Origin: Prostheceraeus crozeri | Lineage: Eukaryota > Platyhelminthes > Polycladida > Euryleptidae | Reading direction: 5' to 3' | DNA length: 64,000 nt | Assembly (NCBI GenBank): GCA_907163375.1 | Contig: CAJQUW010000503.1 | Location: 186,001-250,000 of the forward strand | In this document: piece after piece, positions 34,079 to 45,145 of the stretch | How positions within the stretch are numbered: the stretch's first letter is position 1 | Layout: every line of letters begins with the position of its first letter | Program-made: the position numbers and the translations under genes | Notes under the pieces: generated by a model | What the model was told of the DNA's origin: nothing | What the model saw: the letters and a program-made list of their open reading frames with translations, nothing else | Databases searched by the model: none

Positions 34079-37000
34079 TTAAAAAGGTTCAGTAGTTATT
34101 CCATCAGGTAAAATTTTTCTTTTATCATCAAATGGATCTAATGCTAATTTATGTTCTTCTTTTAAATACATGTTTTGTTTTTTTGAATTAAGTCTATAAT
34201 TACATGCTGTTTTTATTTCATTATTAAATAATACATTTTTATAATCTTGAAATGTTATTTGATTAGCCACTGATGCCTTTGAAATTCCTTTTAATGTTTT
34301 ATGTGTTTTAATATTATTAGTTGTATCATAACAGTAACATTTAGATTTTAAAAATATAGCTTCTGTTATGAAATCTTCATTTCCTTCTAATTCATCTTTT
34401 ACTTTACATAAATCGGAAGGATGAATGATATCTTTTATTTTATCTATTTCTTCATCAAGTGTAGAATTATACGGTATTGTTAATTCTAAGAAAACAGAAT
34501 CGGTATCTGTAAAGTGTAATTTATAGTTTTTGCCATAAGCAGGTGCTAAATAATCATATATAAATCTATACATAAATATTTTAGCTAATTCTAATATAGT
34601 GAAACCAATAAAATTAAACTTATCATGTTTTACGCTAATTCGACGTAAATGTACAGCACATAGTTCATCACTAAATCTAGTAGTTCTTTTATATGTAGGT
34701 TTCCTTGTTAAATTTTGAAACCTATCTTTATCATAAACTATTTCAATATTTTGTCTATTACGCACATTTTCTAAAGTCTTACCATAAAATGCATTATTCA
34801 TTAATTTGAAGAACACGTTTCCAAAATCATCTTTATTTCTTTTAGCTATTTTACGTTTTTCAATATTGAACTCTATATAATTTTTTAACCACCTAGATTT
34901 TTGATAAAATAGTTTTCGATGTATTTTGGTGAGAATCATTCCATGATCTAAAAACCAATCTAGCATTCTTCCTTCAACAACATACTTTCCTTTATTGCTT
35001 TGTGTTAACATAAGTTTTTTTTGTTGGTCTGTATTTCTTAGGAATTAAAGATTTTTGATAATCTGAAAAATCTTCTATATTAGGAATTTTGTTTTCGGGA
35101 CAGAAAGGAAAATATTTTGTTTTATCTTTTATTTCATCAGGGTATACTAAATCAACTTCATATATATAACCATGATTATAATTTCCATCATATGTTTTTT
35201 GATAATCAAGAATATTACACCATGACATTTCACCTGTTGGTAATTCTTGTATCATGCAAGAAGAATATAAGCTATTAAAATCATAATATAACAAATAGTT
35301 TTCTCTCATGATTTCATCAACTGCTACTTGACTATCTTCATTTGATATAAGTCCTTCTATATTTTGATTAAACAATTTTATAAACTGATCACTTTCTTCT
35401 GGAGATAAAGGTTTCATTATTCCATAATCATCAGGATTTACTTTTTTATTGTAACACTGTAAATAACGATTACCTAAAACTGATGAAACTCCACCTCTAA
35501 TTCCAGATTCAAAAAATAATAATTTATCATATGTATTTTCTTTATAATGTTTAAGTTTAACATTTGTATGTTTTAATCCTGCTAACCATGTTAAACCTGG
35601 TGTAGAATAACAATAACATGGATCTATTCCGTAATATTCTAAACACATGTCACGAAAGTTTTCGAAAAGATCAGCTAGTATTAATACATCTATCTGAAGA
35701 TATTTCATTGTATAATCATACATTATTTTACAATTTAACTCTCTCCAATTCTTTTCAGCTTCTGCATAGTCTTTGTCAGATAATTGTGATTGTTTTAATG
35801 TTGATTTAAATTTATTTATTGGAGGAAGTTGTTCTTCTTCCATAATTTTATTCACAGAATTAAAATCAGTCTTCGACTGTGAACCACAGGTTTTATCTCC
35901 AGTTATGTACTCATACGGAAATATTCCTTTTAAAGGTTTTAAATTATATTTATTTAATATTTTACATTGTTCAGATTTCAAAGTTTTTCCCATAACATCT
36001 AATGAATAAGGAGTAAAAAATCTAAATGCATCTAAAATTCTAATGCAACCTAATTGCATTGAAAAATATTCTTCTTCTGTTTTACATAGTACATTTATTT
36101 GTTGTTGTTGTAATTTTTTAGATGAAAATAAATCTTTCGTTACTAGATGGAAATCATATTTAGAACCATTGTAGAAATATAAAGGAACAAAGTTATATTT
36201 AAATTTATTAGCATTAAGATTACAAGAATTATGTGCTGCACCTCTATATAATCCATTTAGATGATCATGATCTTTTACCTTATCAAGATATCTACCTTTG
36301 CCATTTTTATAATTTTTTGTAAATTCTTTTCCACAGTAATAACATTTTGTTTCATTAATAAAATTTAATTTTTCTTTTTCTGTTAATGGCATCATCGGTA
36401 TATTTGTTTCAAGCAATTGTGAAAAATAATTTTGTAATTCTTCTACTTTCTTTGTAAACATTTCTGAACTATCTTCACCATAGTATTGAAAATATTCTGA
36501 TTTAAATAATTCAGGATAATTTGAATGAATGTACATTCCCCAACATAATGGTTTTTGTTCAAATAAATATTTTTCTTTACTTTGTTCAGATGCACTTTTT
36601 TCATAATTACAAACCGAAGGTTCTAGGGCTTGGCCCGTACCATTTTCAGAATTATAATTTTCAGAATCGGGCGAAGCCCTGGAACTTTCCGTTCGATTTT
36701 GTGTCATATTAACATTATATGCTTCAAAATCACAATAAATAGTAAAGGGTACTTTATTTTTAAAATACCATTTATTATATTCTAAATAATCATCTTTAGG
36801 AAAAGTATTTTCAACTGCTTCATTTTGTTGGCAATTCTCCAAATGTCTATTTATTTCTTCTTTAGTTCTAAAGCTCGTCATACATTGGAGACAAGGAAAA
36901 TTAGCATTATCTGAAGTTTTTGTAGATATAGAAACATCTTTACACAATATAAAATGACCCTGATAACATAGTATATTCGCTTGTGCTGGCTGTTTTGTCT

Positions 37001-37880
37001 GTTCTAGTTTTTCAAATTTATCTTGATATATTTCATGTGTTTCATCAATTTCTTTTGTAAGATTAAATGTATTTCGATGAAAATTTTGATTTAATATTTG
37101 TAACTGATAACTATATTCTTTATCATATTGTTCTTTATATTGTTGTAGACATTTTTTTAAAGATTCATTTATTTTTTGATTGGTTTCATTTTCTTCATTG
37201 TTTAATTCTTTATTGTCTTCATTTAATTTTTGAATCGTTTCTATCTTATTTTGATATTTATGGTCATATTCTTGTACTAATATTTTTGTTTGTTGTTGAT
37301 AATCTGTTTTACATTTTTGTAAAATTTCATTTAAATTTTGTAATTTTTGTTGATATTCTAAAGATAAAGATAAAGAATCGGTATCATAATCATAATTATA
37401 ATTACGTCCTTTATAATTATTATGACTAATCATTATTGGTGATAGTGTTTTTATAATTTCAAATTTTTCAGTACATATTATATTTCCTTGGTAAAAAATA
37501 TTATGATGCATGTAATTTCCCCTATCATTATATACTATTTCTGATTGACATAAATTTTTATTATTCAAATAAAATTTTTTTGAATCTGAGTAAAGTGGAG
37601 TAATTTTACCAATAGAAACATAATTCACATTTAATTCAAAAACATTTACTTCTATTAAATTTTTATTCTTTTTATGAAACTTTTTTAACCTATTATAATC
37701 ATATGGAAATTCATCTAAGCCATCAGAAAGATCAAATTCATTTATGTATTCTTCTTTATTGTAATGACTTAGTCTTTCTTTGTGATATTTTGCAGGATGT
37801 AAATGTGCTATAATACTCCACAGAAAACAATAATCATCTTCATTTTTTATGTTGATTATTTGTGGTGAACTGAAAGGCAA
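34079..37880 (-). pseudogene. Protein-primed DNA polymerase B (Polinton), fossil
   Basis: Reading downward from 37880: an N-terminal OTU/terminal-region-like part (IINIKNEDDYCFLWS, usual in Polinton PolB), a long coiled coil (residues about 165-290), a C2H2-like finger (FPCLQCMTSF..H), and an HNH/endonuclease VII-like module (CYYCGKEF, KVKDHDHLNGLYRGAAH, C). Then exonuclease parts (YFYNGSKYDFHL) and the polymerase motifs A (YYDFNSLYSS), B (MNNAFYGKT) and C (FTDTDSVFLE). Length (about 1,250 residues) fits the family. Broken at about one place. A GC-rich palindrome cluster lies inside the coding sequence (36612-36694). This gene and the two behind it run opposite to the capsid genes. Confidence 0.93.
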
Positions 37881-37953
37881 AGGAACATAACTACCACCAG
37901 TATTATTTTTTTATTATAATTATTATTTTATTATATTACTATTTTTTATATAT

Positions 37954-38615
37954 TTATTTATCAATTACTATTTTCTTAGATAGTATTTTAACAAATCTCC
38001 AACCAGATTCACGTAACTGGGCTTCAATTACACAATTTTCTAATTTAAGTATCATCGATTCAAATATGGGTTGTATATCATTTACATTATGAATTTCTTG
38101 TGAATTTGTAAAATGTCCTTGTATTATTTCTTCAGGAATTCCATCAGGTCCATTTTTTGTATAAAGTACTTCTACATTCATATAACATTTGAAAGATTTC
38201 TTAAATATATTATAAAAGTTTGTTAATACATTATAAAAAGTTTCATCGGTTTCATTATGTTCAACAGATTCATTAAATAAATATTTTATATCTATTATCG
38301 CTTCATCGGTTCGTTCAGCTTCATCAAATTCATCAGTATCGCTAAATAAATATCTTCCATCTGGTAGGGTCTCATCTTCACTATTAAAAACTTTTTTATA
38401 TTCCGAATGTGAATAATCATCAAACATTTTTTTAACTTTTATATCAGTAGACAATGTTTCTAGATAGTTTTTATAACTATTTAATTTTAATATATTTCCT
38501 TCATCAACTCGTTCTACATTTTGTAAATGCAATTTATTATTTAAATGAGATTGATAACTTCTTTTTGTTTGCAACTTTTTTTACATAAGTTACAATAAAA
38601 CTTGGTATTTTCCAT
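37954..38615 (-). CDS. Polinton hypothetical protein with finger-like N-terminus
   Basis: About 206 open residues (to 38574), with an ATG in the usual TAAAAAAATG context a little upstream at 38615. The N-terminal piece (YQSHLNNKLHL) looks like the helix and histidines of a C2H2 finger. The middle is acidic (SEDETLPDGRYLFSD, FNESVEHNETDE); the end is amphipathic. It lies directly behind the polymerase on the same strand, suggesting an early or replication-linked gene. Family not recognised. The element copy may be imperfect here. Confidence 0.5.
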
Positions 38616-38775
38616 TTTTTTATTTTTTAAAGAAAAAATTTGTGTTTTAATTTTAGATATAAACATTTTAATATCAAGGACTTGAGTGTTATTTTATATT
38701 ATTATATATTACACGTTCTTTAGTTATTTTTTTTTCTAGATCATATTAAGTTTAATCATATTAAGTTTTATCATA

Positions 38776-40062
38776 TTAAGTTTCATCATATAATGTTTTA
38801 TCAAAAGATAATTTAAATTTATTTTCACTAACTATTGATTCTTCATCATCATAAATTGATTCTTCATCATCATAAATTGATTCTTCATCATCATCATAAA
38901 TTACACTTTTTGGTATAGGATGCCCTTCCATGATTGGATACCATTCCCTGATAGGAATATCTAATTCTAAATTACATTTCTTATCTGATAATAATATAAT
39001 AGAGAAAAATATTGGTCTTTGATCTCTTTTGGAAAATTTAATAACACCACCATAATCTGAATCACTTTTAGTTTTTATTAAAGATGATAAAATTTTAAAT
39101 TGATTAGATGTAAATCCTAATTTAAATTTTGTAGACCCGACACATAGTTGTCTAACAGTATCTTCAACTATTCCATCATTATTATTTTCAATTGTAAGAA
39201 AATGAAATTTAGATAAATTTTTATAATGACTAATATTTTTATAATCTTTTTTACCATTTACACCTTTTTCAGATGTTACAGAATCATCATTATTATCATA
39301 AGATTCTCTAAGATCGGGCAAAGCCCTAGAACCTTCGGTTCGTTTATTATGATTATGGTCATTGTTAATAGTATAAGGTGTAGTCCACATATAAATTTTC
39401 TCTTGTTGAGCTAAACCATTTATATAAGATTTTAATAAATTAATATTTAAGTTGGAATATAATCCTATATACGTATCATCATCATATCTTTGGGGCATTT
39501 CTAATGTTTCTTGTTTATAAATTGTGTCTCTATAATAAACTTGACATAATAATTCTTCATTATGTTTTTTACTCTCTATGTGAATTTTATATTGATTTTG
39601 TTCATCAACAAATAATCTTATTTTTTCTTTGGAAAAAGATTTTAATTTTTTAACTAATTCTTTAATATTGATATAATTAATAATTTTAGTTTCTATCCAA
39701 TCAGTATTACTAATCGGCAAAACTGCTCTGATAAACCCATATACATTATTATGACCTATTATAACCATATTTTCTTTATTTAATTCAACACAAGCTACAT
39801 CATTATATTTACTAACAATATCCATAAATTTAATAAATGGATCCCCCGGAAATAAACAATAATTAGTTTCTATAAAAGGTAAACCTTTAGTCTGTTCTCT
39901 AAATATTTCGGCTTGTAATTGAAATAAAATATTAACATCTATACATGGATTATTATTATTATTATTATCAAAACATTTATTTTCAAATCCCGTTGATCTC
40001 GTCGAATAAGAAGAACAGGATGATGCGGTCGAATATAATTTTTTTAAATTTGCTTTATCCAT
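38776..40062 (-). CDS. Polinton hypothetical protein, 428 aa
   Basis: Open frame from a TAAAAAAATG context at 40062. Low-complexity N-terminus with an Asn run, two regions of alternating hydrophobic strands (residues about 95-215 and 285-370: VIIGHNNVYGFIRAVLP, FLTIENN, KFKLGFTSNQFKILSSLI), and an acidic tail with the tandem IYDDEES repeat. Internal GC-rich hairpins (39316-39341) encode an insert-like RTEGSRALPD. The strand-rich two-part layout might suit a sliding-clamp-like protein, but no diagnostic motif supports this and I leave it unnamed. It lies second behind the polymerase on the same strand. Confidence 0.6.
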   Translation of the reverse strand: MDKANLKKLYSTASSCSSYSTRSTGFENKCFDNNNNNNPCIDVNILFQLQAEIFREQTKGLPFIETNYCLFPGDPFIKFMDIVSKYNDVACVELNKENMVIIGHNNVYGFIRAVLPISNTDWIETKIINYINIKELVKKLKSFSKEKIRLFVDEQNQYKIHIESKKHNEELLCQVYYRDTIYKQETLEMPQRYDDDTYIGLYSNLNINLLKSYINGLAQQEKIYMWTTPYTINNDHNHNKRTEGSRALPDLRESYDNNDDSVTSEKGVNGKKDYKNISHYKNLSKFHFLTIENNNDGIVEDTVRQLCVGSTKFKLGFTSNQFKILSSLIKTKSDSDYGGVIKFSKRDQRPIFFSIILLSDKKCNLELDIPIREWYPIMEGHPIPKSVIYDDDEESIYDDEESIYDDEESIVSENKFKLSFDKTLYDET

Positions 40063-40137
40063 TTTTTTATTTTTATTAGAAAAAATTTTATTTTTTTATT
40101 TTTATTAGAAAAATTTTTATTTTTTTATTGTTAAAAA

Positions 40138-40398
40138 ATGATGTTACCAAATGTTGGTGGAGGTGCATATATCCCGAATAATCGTGAATTAGAAATAGAA
40201 ATAGAAAATTATATCATGAAAACTGGAGACGTTTTATCTGGTCCATTGCATCTTTCTATTCTTCCGCAACAAAATACAGAGTTAACAAATAAACAATATG
40301 TTGATACACAAATCAATGATTTAAAGGAAAAATATATAAACGATGTTTTGGTTCCACTGATGAATGAATTAAAGTTGCTAAAACTTAATGACAAATAA
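40138..40398 (+). CDS. Fibre-like protein fragment, 86 aa
   Basis: Starts at TTAAAAAATG. Residues about 30-58, MKTGDVLSGPLHLS then TNKQYVDTQIND, match the recurring GD-(M/L)-(S/T)GPL ... NK-YVD pattern of trimeric phage and virus fibre shafts. The C-terminal half is helical. It is probably the stalk or tip of a receptor-binding fibre; Polintons and adintoviruses carry variable fibre genes at this place next to the capsid cluster. Short length suggests either a small fibre or a reduced copy. A short coding-like continuation exists before the next gene. Confidence 0.5.
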   Translation: MMLPNVGGGAYIPNNRELEIEIENYIMKTGDVLSGPLHLSILPQQNTELTNKQYVDTQINDLKEKYINDVLVPLMNELKLLKLNDK

Positions 40399-40554
40399 TT
40401 AAACGAAAAACTATTAAAACTTGATAAAAAGGATAGAGAGCTAGAAGCAGATATAGCAAAACTTTTTAAAAAGATTTCTGAACAATCAAAAATTTGAATA
40501 TTACTTTCTTTAAATTTAAAATCTGCTGTAATTAAAAATAAACATCAGATAAAA

Positions 40555-41025
40555 ATGTTAAAAGAACAATTAGAAGATGAAATAGAAAAACTTCCTGAAA
40601 GAATTAAAAAAAATTTAAAGCAGTTACAAGCTACATTCCAAAAAAGTGTTGATGAATTAAGTTCTAAAATTACTCAACAAATGAAAAAGATGAATAGAAT
40701 AATAAATGAAGTAAACTCGCTTAATCAAAGAGTTGATAAAATGAAAACTCTTAAAATCAATTTAGAAAATGAATTAAAGAAAAATTTACAAGAAAACTCT
40801 AAAGAAAATAAAGAACAGTTAGATGCTGTTAAAAGACAATTAGATGTTCTTAAAATCAAGTTAAATGCACTTAAAACGGCGTTGAAGATGAATCAGGAGA
40901 AAATGCAAGTTAATAGAAAAGAAATTAAAGTACATCACACGCTGCTTAACGCAATAGATAAAGTGCAACAGTCAATTAATAAAGTTATCTCGAAATTGTT
41001 GTCCATTCACAAACGTAAATCTTAA
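40555..41025 (+). CDS. Coiled-coil protein, 156 aa
   Basis: Nearly the whole chain is charged heptad repeat (EQLEDEIEKLPERI to VISKLLSIHKRKS), predicted as one long coiled coil. Start in TAAAAATG context. Position after the fibre-like frame suggests a shaft, trimerisation or internal virion protein. No catalytic motif; function not assignable. Confidence 0.55.
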   Translation: MLKEQLEDEIEKLPERIKKNLKQLQATFQKSVDELSSKITQQMKKMNRIINEVNSLNQRVDKMKTLKINLENELKKNLQENSKENKEQLDAVKRQLDVLKIKLNALKTALKMNQEKMQVNRKEIKVHHTLLNAIDKVQQSINKVISKLLSIHKRKS

Positions 41026-41067
41026 CACGTAGATATTTTTCCCAAAAGTCAAATTTAATCTTAAAAA

Positions 41068-41625
41068 ATGCCTATAATTTATAAACACAATCTTAAACAA
41101 TTTGCTTCAAATCAAAGAATTGCTCATGAACCACGTATGAATCCTGTTTATCATTATGATAATAGAGAAACAGTCGGAACACAAAAGTTCCTAGGCACCG
41201 CAGGTGCCGTTCACACGGAAGGAGCTGGGATCTTCTCTGGTATTGGAAGTATCGTTAACTTAATTAAAAATGATAAAGATTTGATTACATCTGCTGCAAA
41301 AGGAGCAGCTGCTATAGGTAGTACAGCTAGTGCAATATCAAATGCTGTTAAGTCTCAAAACGAATTAAAACAACTAGAAGCTATTCGTAAACTTAGGAAT
41401 GATTCTGAAGAATTAAAACATTTAAAAAAAATTTCAGAGGAAACAAAAAACAAAATTGCTAACATAGCTGTGGGGGAAACCTTGAGGAGCGGAGATCCGT
41501 CTGATAGTAAACATAAGAAGAAATCAGGCGTAGCCATAAAACGTTCAATTGAACCTACGGTTCGTTCAATTGAAGAAATAAGAGGTAATGGTATTAATAG
41601 CGGAGCTGGTCTAGCAAAATTCTAA
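41068..41625 (+). CDS. Polinton pVI/pX-like small virion protein, 185 aa
   Basis: Starts at TTAAAAAATG. A Gly/Ala-rich amphipathic stretch (residues about 45-90, GAGIFSGIGSIVNLI, AAKGAAAIGSTASAISNAV) precedes a basic coiled coil and a Gly-rich end. Small cement or membrane-lytic virion proteins of this pattern flank the capsid gene in Polintons and adenoviruses; the comparison is by pattern only. Two GC-rich palindromes lie inside the gene (41194-41208; 41527-41563) and remain in frame. Confidence 0.5.
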   Translation: MPIIYKHNLKQFASNQRIAHEPRMNPVYHYDNRETVGTQKFLGTAGAVHTEGAGIFSGIGSIVNLIKNDKDLITSAAKGAAAIGSTASAISNAVKSQNELKQLEAIRKLRNDSEELKHLKKISEETKNKIANIAVGETLRSGDPSDSKHKKKSGVAIKRSIEPTVRSIEEIRGNGINSGAGLAKF

Positions 41626-41722
41626 AATTATGTTTTAGTAAAATTTTTTTAGCAAAATTTTTTTAGTAAAACTTTTTTCTGTCTGTGAGAAAAAACAAAA
41701 AGTCAAATTATTTTTTATAAAA

Positions 41723-43057
41723 ATGTCTTCGCTAATTGAAAATAAATTTAGATTAGACGATCCTCCGTTCGTCAGTAATAATCAAAAAAAGAATGACTAT
41801 ATAAGAATTGCTATGAATCCCGGATCTTCCAGTAGAGTAAATACTGGAGGAGATTTAATCTTTGAAGTTGATAATCAACAAAGTTATTTATATTTACCTG
41901 ATTCCTTTTTACACTGTGAATATTCTTTATATAGTGATGCCAATTTTACAACACCATTACCAGAAACCGATAATATTGCACTAGAGAATAATTTTTTTCC
42001 AAAATTATTTACACAAATGCGTTTAGATGTTGCAACTCAAAATATAGAAACAATAAGTGATTCTCCAGGTGTAATTGATACAATGCTTAGATTTGTAACA
42101 ATTGGTGAAAATAATAAAAAGTATGAAATCGAAGGTTGGTTTCCTGATACAAATGATGTTATAATTGTTGATGATTTAACTTACGCTGGAACAGATGCCG
42201 CAGGAATTGCGAAAGATGTAGAAAATATTGCAAAACATTTAAATAAAACAAATAATGATGCATATAAAGAAAGACGTGAGTTTAACAAGAAAAGTAAACA
42301 GACAGTTAATTGGTCATTGTCTCCATTATTCGGATATTTAGATTATGATAAAATATCATATCAATTAAAATTTAAATTAATAATTCATCGCACAGCAAAT
42401 AATGAATTAATCTTTTTTGGTAAGACTGGGAAAAAAGCATATTTAAAAATTGATAGACTTGAATGGTGGATTAAGCATATTACTCCTAGTTTAGAGATTG
42501 AAACAGCTATTGCAAAAAGATTAAATACTAACAAACCAATTCCAGTAAATTTTCTAAAGCGTACTGCTAGTTCAGTAACTTTTTCCGAACAAAGATTTAA
42601 CTGGCATTTTACTAGAACTGCGAATACTCCAAGATATTTATTACTAACTTTTCAAAGAAATAATTCTCCAAGTTTTGATAAGAACAATAATCTCTTCCAT
42701 ATTAATACAATTCGAAGTTTACAAGTTTCATTAAATCAAACCCGTTATCCAATTGATCCATTAAGATTCGATGATACCAATAATCAATTTATGGAAGGAT
42801 ATGATTCTTATCGAAATCTTTGTATAGAATTTGGAGTTGAACCACAATTAACTCCTGGAGATTGGAGACATTTATATCCTGTTTTCTGTTTCGATTTAAG
42901 TGCACAATCTGAAGATATTATCAAGACTGGTTGTGATGTAACAATTAATATTGAAAAGAGAGATTCCACAACTTCATTGATGGCTTATGGTTTATTGCTA
43001 GAAGATGTAAAATATTCTATTGAAGTTCTTAATGGAAAGATGGCTAGAATAAATTAA
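41723..43057 (+). CDS. Major capsid protein (double jelly roll)
   Basis: 444 residues in one open frame, starting at TAAAAATG. Family landmarks: N-terminal IRIAMNPGSSSRVNTGGDLIFEV-type strand (split here as NPGSSSRV and LIFEV), LYLPDSFLHCEYSL, the capsid stretch IEGWFPDT, HFTRTANTPRYLLL, and the C-terminal WRHLYPVFCFDLSAQSED / GCDVTINIEK / SIEVLNGKM. Trimers of this protein form the pseudo-hexameric capsomers. Length is within the usual range, though some relatives are longer. Flanked by the two small pVI/pX-like genes. Confidence 0.92.
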   Translation: MSSLIENKFRLDDPPFVSNNQKKNDYIRIAMNPGSSSRVNTGGDLIFEVDNQQSYLYLPDSFLHCEYSLYSDANFTTPLPETDNIALENNFFPKLFTQMRLDVATQNIETISDSPGVIDTMLRFVTIGENNKKYEIEGWFPDTNDVIIVDDLTYAGTDAAGIAKDVENIAKHLNKTNNDAYKERREFNKKSKQTVNWSLSPLFGYLDYDKISYQLKFKLIIHRTANNELIFFGKTGKKAYLKIDRLEWWIKHITPSLEIETAIAKRLNTNKPIPVNFLKRTASSVTFSEQRFNWHFTRTANTPRYLLLTFQRNNSPSFDKNNNLFHINTIRSLQVSLNQTRYPIDPLRFDDTNNQFMEGYDSYRNLCIEFGVEPQLTPGDWRHLYPVFCFDLSAQSEDIIKTGCDVTINIEKRDSTTSLMAYGLLLEDVKYSIEVLNGKMARIN

Positions 43058-43164
43058 TTTAATTTTTTTTCATAACTAGAATAGATTAAAAAATTCTTAA
43101 CTAAACATTTTTCATAACTAGAATAGATTAAAAATTTTCGTAACTTAAAATTTTTTTATTAAAA

Positions 43165-43647
43165 ATGTCGCAAGCGAAAAGTAATAATAATAAAACTGTT
43201 GAATTAAAATTACGCAATATTGTTGACAAAAATACCCCTAAAACTATTACGATTAATAAAAAAAAGTCTTACATAAGTAAACCAATGATAGAGAATATTC
43301 AATTACAAGAAGAAAAGAATGGTGGAATTCTCCCATTAATTCCACTAATAATAGGTGGCAGAGCTGCAGCAGGAAGTGTTGCAGGTGGGACAGCTGGTAT
43401 TGTCCAAGCAGTAAATAAAAATAAATCAGAGAAGGCAGCATTAGAAGAACAAAAACGACATAATAGAGAGTTAGAGAAAGTTGCTAGGGGTGACGGAATA
43501 GTAGATAATTTTATTAGTAAATTAAAATTAGTTGATGAAGGAAAACGAGTTCTTAAAAATATTCTCCACAATGTTGATGATTTGATTGAAGTTAAAGAAA
43601 CAAAAGATGGTTCTGGAATATATCTAAGTCCTAGTATGATTCGGTAA
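43165..43647 (+). CDS. Polinton pX-like small virion protein, 160 aa
   Basis: Starts at TTAAAAATG. Basic N-terminus, a hydrophobic Gly/Ala segment (residues about 53-85, GGILPLIPLIIGG, AAAGSVAGGTAGIV), then EEQKRHNRELEKVA helix and a Gly-rich end GSGIYLSPS. Polintons commonly encode such a protein with the GG-x-LPLIP hydrophobic block next to the capsid gene. Probably a capsid-associated, possibly membrane-active protein cut by the adenain-like protease; that function is inferred. Confidence 0.6.
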   Translation: MSQAKSNNNKTVELKLRNIVDKNTPKTITINKKKSYISKPMIENIQLQEEKNGGILPLIPLIIGGRAAAGSVAGGTAGIVQAVNKNKSEKAALEEQKRHNRELEKVARGDGIVDNFISKLKLVDEGKRVLKNILHNVDDLIEVKETKDGSGIYLSPSMIR

Positions 43648-43692
43648 AACATTCATTTTATTTTATGTTTTAAATTTTTTTTATCTTTTAAA

Positions 43693-45048
43693 ATGAATTC
43701 TACAAATTCCGAAAATTTAATTAAATTAAAAATTTCTAATTTAGATTTATTGAATTATCTATTAAACAAAAATAAAAACTCAAATTGTCAGCATATTGGA
43801 GGTAACGATGACAAACAAAGTTTGGCTACTACCTACGGTGGTGACATACAAAAAGCATTAGAAAACTTTCCTGGCTTTATTTGGAGTAAATATTCGAAAG
43901 AAAAACATCTTCCTGGTCATTCATATACCGGTCCAGGAACTCGATTAGATATAAGACTAGATGAGAATAATAATCCGAAACCAGGTGAAGAACCAATAAA
44001 TAGAGTAGATGCCGCAGCTTACAGGCATGATTTAGCTTATCGAAATCATGATCTAAGTTCTCGACATGCAGCTGATAAGAAGATGATTCAAGAATTAGAT
44101 AGTATTCAAAATCCTACATTTAGAGAAAAAATTGAAAGAATGTTTGTTAAGAAAGCTTTACAAGCTAAAATATTATTCGGTCAGGGTTTAAATGAAACTA
44201 ATAACTCTGAGAGCAACGCTCGAACCTACGCGTCTGAAATGTCGAATGATCTAGGACGCTATGCGTCCGAAATTCATAAAGAATACAGAAAGCCGAAATA
44301 TCTATTGAAAGTAAAAGTATTTAATAAAGATGATATTTGGAGTGCTGATCTCATTCATATGCCGAATGAAAAAGATTATAAATACGCATTGACCGTTATA
44401 GATTTATATACACGATACGCTTGGGTAAAGCCTTTAAAAAATAAAAGTGGTCTGTCAGTTAAATATGCGTTTGAAGAAATCTTTAAAGAAAGTAAGAGAA
44501 AGCCAAAAAAATTGTTTGTTGATAAAGGGTCGGAATTTTATAACCGAAACGTTCAGCCACTATTTGAAACTGTTTATTCAACTGAAAATGCAGGGAAGGC
44601 CGTAGTGATAGAAAGATTCAATCGGACGTTAAAAAATAAATTATTCAAGAAATTTACTGAGCAAAGAAATCAGAAATGGTTGAAGATATTACCAGGAGTT
44701 GTAGAAGAGTACAATAATAAAGTTCATTCTGGTATTGAAGAAACTCCAAAGAATGCTTCTGACGACCCTGATTTGATACGAAAGAAAATATTCGAGAATA
44801 ATAATTTGAATGAGAGTAATCCGAATTTGCAGAAACTTAAGCCGAAATTTAAAATTGGAGATAGAGTTAGAATATTTAAGTATAAGAATAAATTTGAAAA
44901 AGGCTTTGTTGGCTATTGGACTAAAGAAATATTTGAAGTTTCTAAAATAAATCAAAGTTATCCGATTACTTACGAAATCAAAGATTTGGATGATGAAAAT
45001 ATCAGAGGCCGATTTTATCAAAATGAATTACAACGAACTGATTTTTAA
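43693..45048 (+). CDS. PLA2-like domain joined to RVE integrase, 451 aa
   Basis: One open frame with two parts. Residues about 60-160 are a parvovirus-VP1-type phospholipase A2-like domain: calcium-loop YTGPGT (78-83) and catalytic YRHDLAY (H112, D113). Residues about 200-450 are a retroviral-type integrase core: D219 (DIWSADLIH), D277 (FVDKGSEF), E307 (VIERFNRTLKN), then an SH3/chromo-like FKIGDRVRIFKY end. PLA2 activity would help escape from endosomes; integrase inserts the element. GC-rich hairpins at 44211-44221 and 44254-44268 lie exactly between the two parts. In relatives these functions are usually separate genes. Confidence 0.85.
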   Translation: MNSTNSENLIKLKISNLDLLNYLLNKNKNSNCQHIGGNDDKQSLATTYGGDIQKALENFPGFIWSKYSKEKHLPGHSYTGPGTRLDIRLDENNNPKPGEEPINRVDAAAYRHDLAYRNHDLSSRHAADKKMIQELDSIQNPTFREKIERMFVKKALQAKILFGQGLNETNNSESNARTYASEMSNDLGRYASEIHKEYRKPKYLLKVKVFNKDDIWSADLIHMPNEKDYKYALTVIDLYTRYAWVKPLKNKSGLSVKYAFEEIFKESKRKPKKLFVDKGSEFYNRNVQPLFETVYSTENAGKAVVIERFNRTLKNKLFKKFTEQRNQKWLKILPGVVEEYNNKVHSGIEETPKNASDDPDLIRKKIFENNNLNESNPNLQKLKPKFKIGDRVRIFKYKNKFEKGFVGYWTKEIFEVSKINQSYPITYEIKDLDDENIRGRFYQNELQRTDF

Positions 45049-45145
45049 TTATCATTATTTATTATTGGAACTATCGTTTCGGGAATGAAATTCCCTTATT
45101 AGGCGTAGCCATAGAACCTACGGTTCGTTCAATTCTAACATAATA

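Noticed and set aside
37067-37429. Plus-strand hydrophobic frame of 120 aa
   Set aside because: Antisense of the coiled-coil part of the Polinton DNA polymerase.
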